Of a DNA stretch of 64,000 nt, positions 56,640 to 64,000 are shown piece by piece. The notes beneath the pieces are model-generated. The model was given only the letters and a program-made list of their open reading frames with translations. It was not told where the DNA came from and ran no database searches. The first letter of the stretch is position 1, and each line of letters begins with the position of its first letter. The DNA lies in NCBI GenBank assembly GCA_016714535.1, contig JADKDR010000001.1:310001-374000 (forward strand), read 5' to 3'. The position numbers were made by a program, and so were the translations under genes. The stretch is from Bacteroidota bacterium (GTDB lineage Bacteria; Bacteroidota; Bacteroidia; AKYH767-A; OLB10).

Positions 56640-57485
56640 TTACTCTTTTCCACCATCTAATTCATCTTGCCAAGCTTTAAGCTCATCAAACTTACCAGCG
56701 GCAGCTAATTCAGCTTGTTTAGGCCATGTATCAGGCTTATGCATGGTGTAGCGGCTTCCTGCCTGCTCAAGTATGGCACGCAACTCATCTGCTGATTTAT
56801 CAGCTAACTGCGCCCAGGTAGTAATACCACTGCCATTTAATATTTTCTCAATAGCAGGTCCTATTCCTTCTATTAGCTTTAGATTATCACCATCACTTGA
56901 CACAGGTGCTTCTTCTACTTCGGGAGCTACAGGTATAGGTTCTTCAACTATTGGTGCAGCAGCCTTTGCAACTTTTGGAGTAGCTGGTTTCTCAGCTTTT
57001 GGAGCGGCTGGTTTCTCAGCTTTTGGAGCTTTTACTTGCTTAGGACCGGCTTCCTTTACTGGTTTTGCTGATCTTGGTGCGGCAGTAACTACTAGACCTG
57101 CACCTACTAATTTTGTATCCGCAGCTTTTTGGGGTGTAAGGTCTTTTACTTGTTCTACAACTGCCTTAAATGCTTCCGGGTTATTAAGGGCAAGATCGGC
57201 CAATACTTTGCGGCTAAGATTTAAATTACCAGCATGTACTTTACCCATAAAAGTTGAATATGATAAACCATATTCGCGAACACCTGCATTAATACGCTGA
57301 ATCCATAAAGCACGGAAATTGCGCTTCTTGGTTCTGCGATCGCGATATGCATACTGCAACCCCTTTTCTACTGTGTTTTTGGCAACTGTCCATACATTGC
57401 CCCTTGAGCCATAATTACCTTTGGCTAATTTGAGTACCTTTTTTCGTCTTGCACGTGACGCTACCGTGTTTACTGAACGTGGCAT
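56640..57485 (-). CDS. rplT: 50S ribosomal protein L20 with long C-terminal helix-hairpin-helix extension
   Basis: 281 residues, against about 115-120 for most L20. Residues 1-117 are a normal L20 (MPRSVNTVASRARRKKVLKLA, then YAYRDRRTKKRNFRALWIQR). Residues about 118-200 are a Lys/Ala/Pro-rich linker with APKAEKPA-type repeats, and 205-281 form a domain with LKLIEGIGPAIEKILNGSGI (helix-hairpin-helix), WAQLADKSADELRAIL and a Trp-rich end. Such a domain is better known from L21 tails in this phylum. The linker is probably flexible. The ATG and ribosomal context make the start secure. Confidence 0.93.
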   Translation of the reverse strand: MPRSVNTVASRARRKKVLKLAKGNYGSRGNVWTVAKNTVEKGLQYAYRDRRTKKRNFRALWIQRINAGVREYGLSYSTFMGKVHAGNLNLSRKVLADLALNNPEAFKAVVEQVKDLTPQKAADTKLVGAGLVVTAAPRSAKPVKEAGPKQVKAPKAEKPAAPKAEKPATPKVAKAAAPIVEEPIPVAPEVEEAPVSSDGDNLKLIEGIGPAIEKILNGSGITTWAQLADKSADELRAILEQAGSRYTMHKPDTWPKQAELAAAGKFDELKAWQDELDGGKE

Positions 57486-57570
57486 TTTGTTTTTTGATTT
57501 TGGCAGGCAGCGTTTTTCATTTTATAAAAAATCTTTGGTGCTGGCTTCCGGTTTAACTTAATTGATTTTT

Positions 57571-57765
57571 TTAGATACAAAGCATGCGCTCTACACGTAC
57601 CATATCGGTCTTGTCAACCAATCCGGCATGAGTTAAATTACGCTTACGCTTTGTAGACTTTTTGGTGAGGATATGGCTTTTGTAAGCCTTTTTCCTCTTG
57701 ATTTTTCCTGTACCGGTAATGCTGAAACGCTTCTTGGCACTGGAATTTGATTTCATCTTTGGCAT
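57571..57765 (-). CDS. rpmI: 50S ribosomal protein L35
   Basis: 64 residues, basic, starting MPKMKSNSSAKKRFSITGTG with the KRKKAYKSHILTKKS core typical of L35. It lies between infC (28 bases upstream) and rplT (85 bases downstream), the classic infC-rpmI-rplT order, in which L20 often represses its own operon. No clear L20-binding leader was identified. Confidence 0.97.
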   Translation of the reverse strand: MPKMKSNSSAKKRFSITGTGKIKRKKAYKSHILTKKSTKRKRNLTHAGLVDKTDMVRVERMLCI

Positions 57766-57793
57766 TTTATATACTTTTAATCGTTACTTTCTA

Positions 57794-58384
57794 TTACTTT
57801 TTCTTAGGTAGCGGGGCCATATTTAAGAACATTCTGTTCCCTTCAAGGTTTGGCAATCCTTCAATCTTTCCATATTCTGATAATGCCTCAGCAAACTTGA
57901 GCAACAACACTTCGCCATGCTCCTTGTATGCTATACTGCGACCACGAAAGTGCACATACGCGCGCACCTTGTTGCCATCTTCCAAAAAACTTTGAGCATG
58001 TTTTACTTTAAAGTTGAAATCATGATCATCGGTTTGCGGACCAAAGCGAATTTCTTTCATCACCGCTTTGGCAGCATTTGCTTTAACTTCTCTCTCCTTC
58101 TTTTTCTTATCGTAAAGGAACTTCTTATAATCTACAATTTTACATACTGGTGGGTCAGCATTAGGGCTAATCTCTACCAAATCAAGATTTAATTGATCGG
58201 CAAATTTTACGGCTTCCTGAAGCGAATATACACCTGGGGTAACGTTTTCACCTACAAGCCTTACCTCGCTTGCAATGATGTCGGTGTTTATGTTATGCTC
58301 GTTTTCTTTTCTTACCCGAAAAGGCCCACGGGGTCGGGGTTTATTACTTCTTATAAATCCACCCGGTCTGTATTGTGTAGCGAT
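57794..58384 (-). CDS. infC: Translation initiation factor IF-3, starting at ATC
   Basis: Read from an ATC at 58384, 196 residues: (M)ATQYRPGGFIRSNKPRPRG, the N-domain (EHNINTDIIASEVRLVG, NVTPGVYSLQEAVKFA), a short linker and the C-domain (DPPVCKIVDYKKFLYDKKKKE...RYVHFRGR-like AYVHFRGRSIAYKEHGE). Starting at the first usual codon (TTG, 58180) would lose the whole N-domain. The ATC is preceded by a perfect AGGAGG (58394-58389) 4 bases away. IF-3 genes are known for AUU/AUC/AUA starts that allow autoregulation. Confidence 0.92.
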   Translation of the reverse strand: MATQYRPGGFIRSNKPRPRGPFRVRKENEHNINTDIIASEVRLVGENVTPGVYSLQEAVKFADQLNLDLVEISPNADPPVCKIVDYKKFLYDKKKKEREVKANAAKAVMKEIRFGPQTDDHDFNFKVKHAQSFLEDGNKVRAYVHFRGRSIAYKEHGEVLLLKFAEALSEYGKIEGLPNLEGNRMFLNMAPLPKKK

Positions 58385-58394
58385 GTGTCCTCCT
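58385..58394 (-). promoter_or_regulatory. Strong Shine-Dalgarno site before the infC ATC start
   Basis: AGGAGG on the minus strand (58394-58389), with 4 bases to the ATC. Such strong sites are rare in Bacteroidota and the site supports the atypical start. Confidence 0.75.
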
Positions 58395-58412
58395 TTTTTT
58401 AAAAATTAATAT

Positions 58413-60341
58413 TTATATACTAGCGTTTATTTCCTTTTGCAAATAAGCCACACATTGGTCAAAGGTAAATGATCCAATATCTCCCTGGCCATGTTTACGT
58501 AGCGATACCATAACTTCTGTCATTTCCTTTTCACCTACAATGATCATATAAGGTATCTTCGAAATCTCGGCATCGCGAATCTTTTTACCGATTTTTTCAT
58601 CCCTTTCGTCAAAGAGGCCGCGAATATCGTAATTATTTAAATTCTGTAAAACATTTTTTCCGTAGTCATTGTACTTTTCGCTAATGCTTAAAACCGCCAC
58701 CTGATCGGGTGATAACCACAGCGGGAAATTGCCTGCACAATGCTCGATCAGTACAGCTATAAAACGTTCTAACGACCCAAAAGGAGCGCGGTGAATCATT
58801 ACCGGGCGATGCTTCTGATTATCGCTGCCTGTATATTCGAGCTGAAAACGCTCGGGCAAATTATAATCCACCTGTATGGTACCAAGCTGCCACTTGCGGC
58901 CAAGGGCATCTTTCACCATAAAATCGAGTTTGGGTCCATAAAATGCAGCTTCGCCAAGTTCAATTACAGTCTTCAAGCCTTTTTCGGCTGCTGCATCTAT
59001 GATGGCGGCCTCGGCCTTTTGCCAATTCTCGTCCGACCCAATGTATTTGGTCTTATTCTCAGGGTCGCGCAAACTTATTTGTGCTGTATAATTCTCAAAT
59101 CCCAAGGCATTAAATACATACAATACCAGGTCTATTACTTTGCAAAACTCTTCCTTCACCTGATCGGGGCGACAAAATAAGTGAGCATCGTCCTGGGTAA
59201 ATCCACGAACGCGGGTAAGGCCGTGCAATTCGCCACTTTGCTCATAACGATAAACGGTGCCAAACTCGGCAAGGCGCAAGGGCAATTCCTTATAAGACCT
59301 TGGTCGGCTTTTGTATATTTCGCAATGGTGAGGGCAATTCATTGGTTTTAGAAAAAATTCTTCGCCTTCGGCAGGTGTCTTGATTGGCTGGAAAGAGTCG
59401 GCCCCATATTTTTCGTAATGGCCCGATGTGATATATAAATTTTTATGCCCGATATGTGGGGTTACAACAGGCATGTAGCCTGCCTTTACCTGTGCTTTAT
59501 TTAAAAATGACTGAAGACGCTCGCGCAAGGCGGCCCCTTTGGGAAGCCATAGTGGTAAACCCATTCCCACATTTTCGCTAAATGTAAAAAGCTCAAGTTC
59601 CTTGCCCAACTTACGGTGGTCGCGTTTCTTGGCTTCTTCAAGTAAGGTTAGGTATTCGGTCAGTTCCTTTTGTTTTGGAAAGGTGATGGCATACACACGG
59701 GTAAGTTGCTTGCTTTTTTCATCACCACGCCAATAGGCACCGGCAATACTCATCACCTTGGCTGCTTTTACAAAACTTGTATCTGGTATATGAGGGCCAC
59801 GGCATAAGTCAGTAAAATTTCCCTGCGTATAAAAGGTGATGGTTCCATCGGCTAAGTCTTGCAGCAAATCCAGCTTGTAGTTATCTCCCTTTTCTGTAAA
59901 ATATGCTATCGCATCGCTTTTGCTTACGGCTTTGCGTTCGTATTTACTGGCTTGCTTGGCTAGCTCCAGCATTTTGTCTTCTATCTTTTTAAAATCATCG
60001 GGGGTAAAAGCATGGTCGCCAAAATCAACATCGTAATAAAATCCATTTTCGATGGGTGGACCAATGCCGAACTTGGTGCCGGGATAATAAAACTCGAGCG
60101 CCTCGGCCATTAAGTGTGCCGATGAGTGCCACATAGTTGACTTGGCTTGAGGATGATCCCATGTAAGTAATTCAAGTGTGGCATCGCCATCAATAGCACG
60201 CGAGGCATCCCACACCTCCCCATTTACCTTTGCCGCAAGTACATTGCGCGCCAAGCCCTCGCTTATCGATTTGGCAATATCCATAGCCGATGCACCTTGA
60301 GCATACTCGCGCACCGCGCCATCTGGAAAAGTTATATTCAT
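58413..60341 (-). CDS. thrS: Threonyl-tRNA synthetase
   Basis: 642 residues, full length. Order: TGS domain (1-62), editing domain with HxxxH (H72, H76 in HSSAHLMAEAL) and its Cys/His partner near RGPHIPDTS, catalytic core with MNCPHHCEIYKS (zinc-binding Cys), motif 2 (YRYEQSGELHGLTRVRGFTQDDAH) and motif 3 (PVMIHRAPFGSLERFIAVLIEH), and an anticodon-binding domain (510-642). It lies directly upstream of infC (28 bases). Gap 60342-60840 shows no gene. Confidence 0.97.
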   Translation of the reverse strand: MNITFPDGAVREYAQGASAMDIAKSISEGLARNVLAAKVNGEVWDASRAIDGDATLELLTWDHPQAKSTMWHSSAHLMAEALEFYYPGTKFGIGPPIENGFYYDVDFGDHAFTPDDFKKIEDKMLELAKQASKYERKAVSKSDAIAYFTEKGDNYKLDLLQDLADGTITFYTQGNFTDLCRGPHIPDTSFVKAAKVMSIAGAYWRGDEKSKQLTRVYAITFPKQKELTEYLTLLEEAKKRDHRKLGKELELFTFSENVGMGLPLWLPKGAALRERLQSFLNKAQVKAGYMPVVTPHIGHKNLYITSGHYEKYGADSFQPIKTPAEGEEFFLKPMNCPHHCEIYKSRPRSYKELPLRLAEFGTVYRYEQSGELHGLTRVRGFTQDDAHLFCRPDQVKEEFCKVIDLVLYVFNALGFENYTAQISLRDPENKTKYIGSDENWQKAEAAIIDAAAEKGLKTVIELGEAAFYGPKLDFMVKDALGRKWQLGTIQVDYNLPERFQLEYTGSDNQKHRPVMIHRAPFGSLERFIAVLIEHCAGNFPLWLSPDQVAVLSISEKYNDYGKNVLQNLNNYDIRGLFDERDEKIGKKIRDAEISKIPYMIIVGEKEMTEVMVSLRKHGQGDIGSFTFDQCVAYLQKEINASI

Positions 60342-60844
60342 TGGTTAAAAAATATTTTGAAAATATGCTTTGAATCAACTACAAACTTGACCGCCACATT
60401 ATTTCTGGTTTTTTTATTTAATGCATAGCTTACTTAATAACATTAGTTAGGTAAGCCACCCATTTTTTTTCGGAGTGCGAATGTATTAAAAAAATGAAAG
60501 CAAAGTTGAAAAACTTAGCACTGTGCCTGTACTACACATCTTATTGAAATTATAGCAAAGCAATGATTTCAGAAAAAGCGAAAACAATATTGGGTTGTTT
60601 TTTTGAAAAAAAACACCTTGGCAACTATATGCGAATGCTTGATATATTAATATGGTACTAACCTTTGCTCTCTTGTCAAAAGATGACTTGTGGGATTGAG
60701 CCTTCTATTTTTGTATTGGTGTATCGTAGTTAACTATGAAAAACATGTGCAATATTATTTGAAAGATGGGATACATTTACAAGCGCTTTGACCAACGCTC
60801 CCTATCACCAAAACAATAATTATGAAAATGAATTAAACAAAAAA
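60342..60844. other. Intergenic gap upstream of thrS
   Basis: AT-rich, no supported coding region or recognised RNA. It should contain the thrS promoter. No T-box-like element was recognised. Confidence 0.4.
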
Positions 60845-60864
60845 CCTCCGCAGGACTGCGGAGG
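60845..60864 (-). terminator. Terminator after the S74/T9SS gene
   Basis: CCTCCGCA and its exact complement form an 8-bp stem with a GGAC loop; on the minus strand it is followed by a run of six T. Located 60 bases after the stop codon at 60927. Confidence 0.85.
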
Positions 60865-60926
60865 CTTTGACGTGAATTTCTATTTATAGTAACTCTATAT
60901 TGCGACTTTCAATTATGAACTCTATT

Positions 60927-62777
60927 TTACTTCGTTACTACCATCAATTTTGTATCTACAGTTTCGCCATTGATAATTAATGTATAGGTGTAAGTACCTT
61001 GTGCCAGTTCATTTGCATCTACAGTAATAGTGCCTGCAGTGGTAAGTTTCAATGATTTAACTTGCTCACCATTCAAGCTGCGAATTACGATTGTTGCGTT
61101 GGCATTAGCATCAGCTAATTGGTAACGTATAGTAGTAGATTGATTAAATGGATTTGGCTGATTTTGCATCAACACATTTGATTTTGTTGCTACATCATTT
61201 GTTTGCTTTTGTGTGTTGTTGCAAATGGTAGATACACATTCCTTCAACTCCACATTTTCAGCTTGCAATGTTGTGATTTGTTCTTGTTGCTCTTGTATTG
61301 CTTTTACTAAAACTGGTATAAGCTCAGAATATTTTACGCCTAATACATCATTCTTTGTAGTTTCCATTTTTTGGGTTTCAGGATTGAAGCGTGTAGTGTG
61401 ATCAACAACTACTTCCTTTACCACTTGCTGTAAATCTTGTGCTACAAAACCGAGATTATTATCGTCACCCATTTTCTCATCTTTCCACTTGTAAATGATA
61501 GGTTGTAATTTCATTACTTCATTCAAGCCATAAGGTAAGTCTTTAATTTCTTTTTTCATGCGGGCATCAGAAGTTTGAATAGTGCCGTTTGTAGCATATA
61601 CTGCAATCCAACGTTTAAAACTTGAACCTGAATAATATAAGTTATCAGCATCTGCTGTAACATCAGCACCAAATTCAAGTTCGTAGAACCCGGGCGAAGT
61701 TATCCACTTGTTATCCAAATGAATTCTGTTGCCTTTTACTCGCATGTTGCCTCCAACTGATAAGCGGTAGTCTACATCTGGCACAGTATCGTAAATACCC
61801 ACGCGGCCATTAATAATACGCATTCCTTCTACAGAGTTTTGTCTATTTGCGTATGATGTACCATTAGTAAAAAATCGCATAATACCTGTCCATGTTCCTG
61901 CTGCAGAATCATCGGATTGTATATAGCCCGGACGCCATTCTTGCGCACTTCCTTGTGGATCGCTCCAAAACGACATACGCACAGGGTTAAATGTTCCCAA
62001 TCCATTCTGTCCTTGTATTCTTAAATCAGGATAGATTCCATATACATGCAGGTTTGATTGCGGGTTTGTTGTTCCCATACCCATGCGACTATCATTTTTT
62101 ACATATAATCCAGTTGTGCCATTTGCAGTAAATTGAATAGGAATGTTGAATTTAGTTGAGATTAAAAATTTTGTTCCGGCAACATCCTCCATTGAGGCTT
62201 CAGTACCTCCCCCAAATGTAAAATCTATTTTGGGTGCAAAGCCATCTATTCTTAAGGCATCTTTTATACTGGCATTACCAGCAACATGTAATTTGTAGGT
62301 AGGTGTAGCAATGCCAATACCAACATTATTGTTACTGCTCAAACATGTTATAGCATCTGTACCTAATCCAAAGTTTCTAATCGAATAGTTGTTGTTATTA
62401 AGACCACCTGTTTGCCATACTGCGGTGCCATTGGTACGATAGCTTACTGTATTTACATCTGTTGGATTTTTCTTATCCATGTAAATAAATGCACTTGCGG
62501 TATTGCTTTTAATCTGCACCGCAGCTCCTCCCGAAGCAGGATTAACATCCAATAAGGTAGCTGGCGAGTTGGTACCAATACCTACCCTACCTTGATTGCT
62601 AATAACCATACGTTGGGTGTTATTAGTTCGAAATTTTAAAGCACGACTGTCAGTAGTCCCTACAAAGTTGTTTACCGTGTCGGTGCCTGCATTGCCTGTT
62701 AGCGCCCATTGCGCTTGTGTTACTTGTGTTGCACATGCCATTATAATGGCGGAAGCAACAATTTTTATTTTTCTCAT
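60927..62777 (-). CDS. Tail-fibre-like surface protein with S74 chaperone domain and T9SS sorting domain
   Basis: 616 residues from ATG 62777 (MRKIKIVASAIIMACATQVTQA is a signal peptide); an ATG at 62846 gives a poor start. The middle (about 25-395) has VGIGTNSPATLLDV, VGIGIATPTYKLHV and MGMGTTNPQSNLHV repeats, typical of fibre-like proteins. The peptidase S74 intramolecular chaperone domain (about 400-520) carries the Ser-Lys pair of TSDARMKKEI (Ser403, Lys408) and GFVAQDLQ, then a coiled coil (QEQQEQITTLQAENVELKEC). The T9SS sorting domain follows (from QNQPNPFNQS to MVVTK). Confidence 0.88.
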   Translation of the reverse strand: MRKIKIVASAIIMACATQVTQAQWALTGNAGTDTVNNFVGTTDSRALKFRTNNTQRMVISNQGRVGIGTNSPATLLDVNPASGGAAVQIKSNTASAFIYMDKKNPTDVNTVSYRTNGTAVWQTGGLNNNNYSIRNFGLGTDAITCLSSNNNVGIGIATPTYKLHVAGNASIKDALRIDGFAPKIDFTFGGGTEASMEDVAGTKFLISTKFNIPIQFTANGTTGLYVKNDSRMGMGTTNPQSNLHVYGIYPDLRIQGQNGLGTFNPVRMSFWSDPQGSAQEWRPGYIQSDDSAAGTWTGIMRFFTNGTSYANRQNSVEGMRIINGRVGIYDTVPDVDYRLSVGGNMRVKGNRIHLDNKWITSPGFYELEFGADVTADADNLYYSGSSFKRWIAVYATNGTIQTSDARMKKEIKDLPYGLNEVMKLQPIIYKWKDEKMGDDNNLGFVAQDLQQVVKEVVVDHTTRFNPETQKMETTKNDVLGVKYSELIPVLVKAIQEQQEQITTLQAENVELKECVSTICNNTQKQTNDVATKSNVLMQNQPNPFNQSTTIRYQLADANANATIVIRSLNGEQVKSLKLTTAGTITVDANELAQGTYTYTLIINGETVDTKLMVVTK

Positions 62778-62957
62778 TTTTTTGATTAATTTTTTGATGT
62801 TTAAGTTTCTGATGCAAATATGTGCATCAAGGCATGCCCAAGTCAATACAACGAAAGTTGTAATTTTAATGGCAAATCAACTTTGTGATAATTTCGTAAC
62901 CTGCAAAAGCGACTTATATAGTTGCCGTTTTAATAAATTAGACTGCCTTTATGCAAA

Positions 62958-62981
62958 CAAGCACCTCATAGCTAAGGTGCT
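62958..62981 (-). terminator. Probable terminator of the two-component operon
   Basis: GCACCT/AGGTGC (62961-62966 with 62975-62980) form a 6-bp stem with an 8-base loop; on the minus strand the following bases are TTGTTTG. Weak T tail. It lies in the 62778-63118 gap, otherwise empty. Confidence 0.4.
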
Positions 62982-63118
62982 CAGTGACTGCTCAAAAAAA
63001 AATTCAGGGTTAAAGGACAAAAAATAACATAGCAATACAATTGATTATTGCCTTTGCAAATTTTTAGAGGCCTTTTTATGCGTGATAGTTTTTGGGACTT
63101 ACGAAAACAACTTTATAC

Positions 63119-63760
63119 CTAAAAGAAAAAGAATTTGTTTACTTTATTTAGTGCTTCGGTACGTGTGTTTACATGCAGTTTTTGATATATGTTATGTACA
63201 TGCCTGCGTACTGTTTCTATACTGATAAAAGATTTTTCTGCAATCTCTTTGTATCGATATCCTTTTGCAAGCAAGTCTAATATTTCGTGCTCGCGGTCGG
63301 TTAGCATTTCTGTGTTTCCTGACTTTGTTTTTTTGGGTTGCGAAAATGAACCAACAACTTTACGTGCTATCTGACTGCTCATGGGGGAGCCACCTGCATG
63401 CAGTTGGCTTATTGCTTCTAGTAGTTCTTGAGGTGGTGTCTTTTTTAGTATATAGCCGTGTGCTCCAGCTTGCAATGCATCAAACACTTTTTCATCATCC
63501 TCATATACTGTACACATGAGGTACTGGGTTTTGTAATTTAGCTTAACTAGTTTTTGAATACATTCTATGCCATTCATACCAGGTAAATTAATATCCATTA
63601 GCACCACATCTACATTTTGCGTTGTTAGGTTGTCAACTGCGTCCTCTGCATTTTCATAAGCTGCTATTAGTTTAAATCCAAAGGCATGATTTACGATATC
63701 AATCAGAGATTTTCTAATTAAATCAGTATCTTCTACTATTGCAACACGTATATCGTCCAT
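63119..63760 (-). CDS. NarL/FixJ-family response regulator
   Basis: 213 residues. Receiver domain with acidic residues at 10-11, phospho-acceptor Asp56 in VVLMDINLPGMNG and Lys in GYILKKT. LuxR-type DNA-binding domain from about 148 (LTDREHEILDLLAKGYRYKEIA, then SIETVRRHVHNIYQKL). It follows a histidine kinase gene (63834-64000) by 73 bases on the same strand, so the pair forms a two-component system. Confidence 0.93.
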   Translation of the reverse strand: MDDIRVAIVEDTDLIRKSLIDIVNHAFGFKLIAAYENAEDAVDNLTTQNVDVVLMDINLPGMNGIECIQKLVKLNYKTQYLMCTVYEDDEKVFDALQAGAHGYILKKTPPQELLEAISQLHAGGSPMSSQIARKVVGSFSQPKKTKSGNTEMLTDREHEILDLLAKGYRYKEIAEKSFISIETVRRHVHNIYQKLHVNTRTEALNKVNKFFFF

Positions 63761-63833
63761 TTTAGTTTAAATTAATGTGATGCAAAAATATTTACCGGCA
63801 ATTTGATAAGCAATACAACTTTCGTGTTAATCT

Positions 63834-64000
63834 TTACTTTAATTCAATTTGTAATTTAACATCAGTTCCATTCCCTTGTTTTGTAATTATTTGTGCACTA
63901 CCTCCTATTTCTTTCATTCGCTCTTGTATATTTTTGAGGCCGCTTCCATTTTTTCTTACGTTGCTCATGTCAAACCCTTTTCCATTATCTGCAATATTAA
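63834..64000 (-). CDS. Sensor histidine kinase, C-terminal end (partial)
   Basis: Only the last 55 residues are in the window: IADNGKGFDMSNV (G1 box), GSGLKNIQERMKEIGG (G2 box, as in NarX/LiaS kinases) and the final strand ending LQIELK. It is the C-terminal ATPase end of a kinase of the HisKA_3 type, partner of the regulator downstream. Confidence 0.85.
   Translation of the reverse strand, partial: NIADNGKGFDMSNVRKNGSGLKNIQERMKEIGGSAQIITKQGNGTDVKLQIELK

Noticed and set aside
56773..57300. 175-codon plus-strand ORF
   Set aside because: Antisense to rplT; its Ala/Phe/Gly-rich product mirrors the Lys/Ala-rich linker of L20.
1..64000. tRNA, rRNA or tmRNA genes
   Set aside because: I scanned for TTCGA-type T-loops with flanking stems and saw none that fold; none reported.

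Overview
The window comes from an AT-rich member of the Bacteroidota, probably a chitinophagia/sphingobacteria-like lineage (the class is inference). The evidence is the TonB-dependent receptor, the DUF5689 lipoprotein, about ten proteins or remnants with type IX secretion (T9SS) C-terminal sorting domains, a SprB-repeat protein, glycine-lipid-type acyltransferases, a bacterial geranylgeranylglyceryl-phosphate-synthase-like enzyme and a TAnnTTTG-type promoter box. I saw no tRNA, rRNA, CRISPR array or intact insertion sequence.

Layout. 1-4756: end of a TonB receptor, a DUF5689 lipoprotein and a secreted two-HKD phospholipase-D/nuclease-like protein, followed by a LytTR regulator. 5553-13748, mostly minus strand: ruvX-def-aroK, an 800-nt repeat-rich gap, a BadF/GlcNAc-kinase-like ATPase, gapN, pfkA, pdhB, a small membrane protein and a NarL-type regulator. 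14488-16839: a large T9SS protein with a lysyl-oxidase-like domain. 16893-22855: surE, engB, a histidine kinase, a glsB-glsA lipid pair and recR. 23056-24528: a sodium:solute symporter. 24786-26110: a broken kelch-PKD-T9SS gene.

26965-42730 is the most unusual part. A 13-copy GTTCAAA tract separates an ATG from the signal peptide of a SprB-repeat protein. Behind it lie four tandem cassettes of paralogous secreted proteins, called A and B here, with short coiled-coil ORFs at the cassette joints. The four B genes share a nearly identical 3' block but have diverged 5' parts. Only B2 is complete with its sorting domain: B1 and B3 carry the same 3' deletion, B3 is also frameshifted, and B4 has lost its ATG and is frameshifted. 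This looks like a phase-variable, recombining surface-protein locus, or one that is decaying.

43011-64000: clpC (two frameshifts), the GGGP-synthase-like gene with pnuC and a NadR-like kinase, a beta-helix T9SS protein, a nitronate monooxygenase/FabK-like gene (frameshifted), a SpoIIM-DUF4129-DUF4350-MoxR operon, a second copy of the repeat family, thrS-infC-rpmI-rplT (infC with an ATC start, rplT with a fused helix-hairpin-helix tail), an S74-chaperone T9SS protein and a NarL-type two-component pair cut by the window edge.

Caveat: most of the frameshifts (clpC twice, the monooxygenase, B3, B4, one small ORF) are one- or two-base changes in short homopolymers, so sequencing or assembly error is a real alternative to true gene decay.
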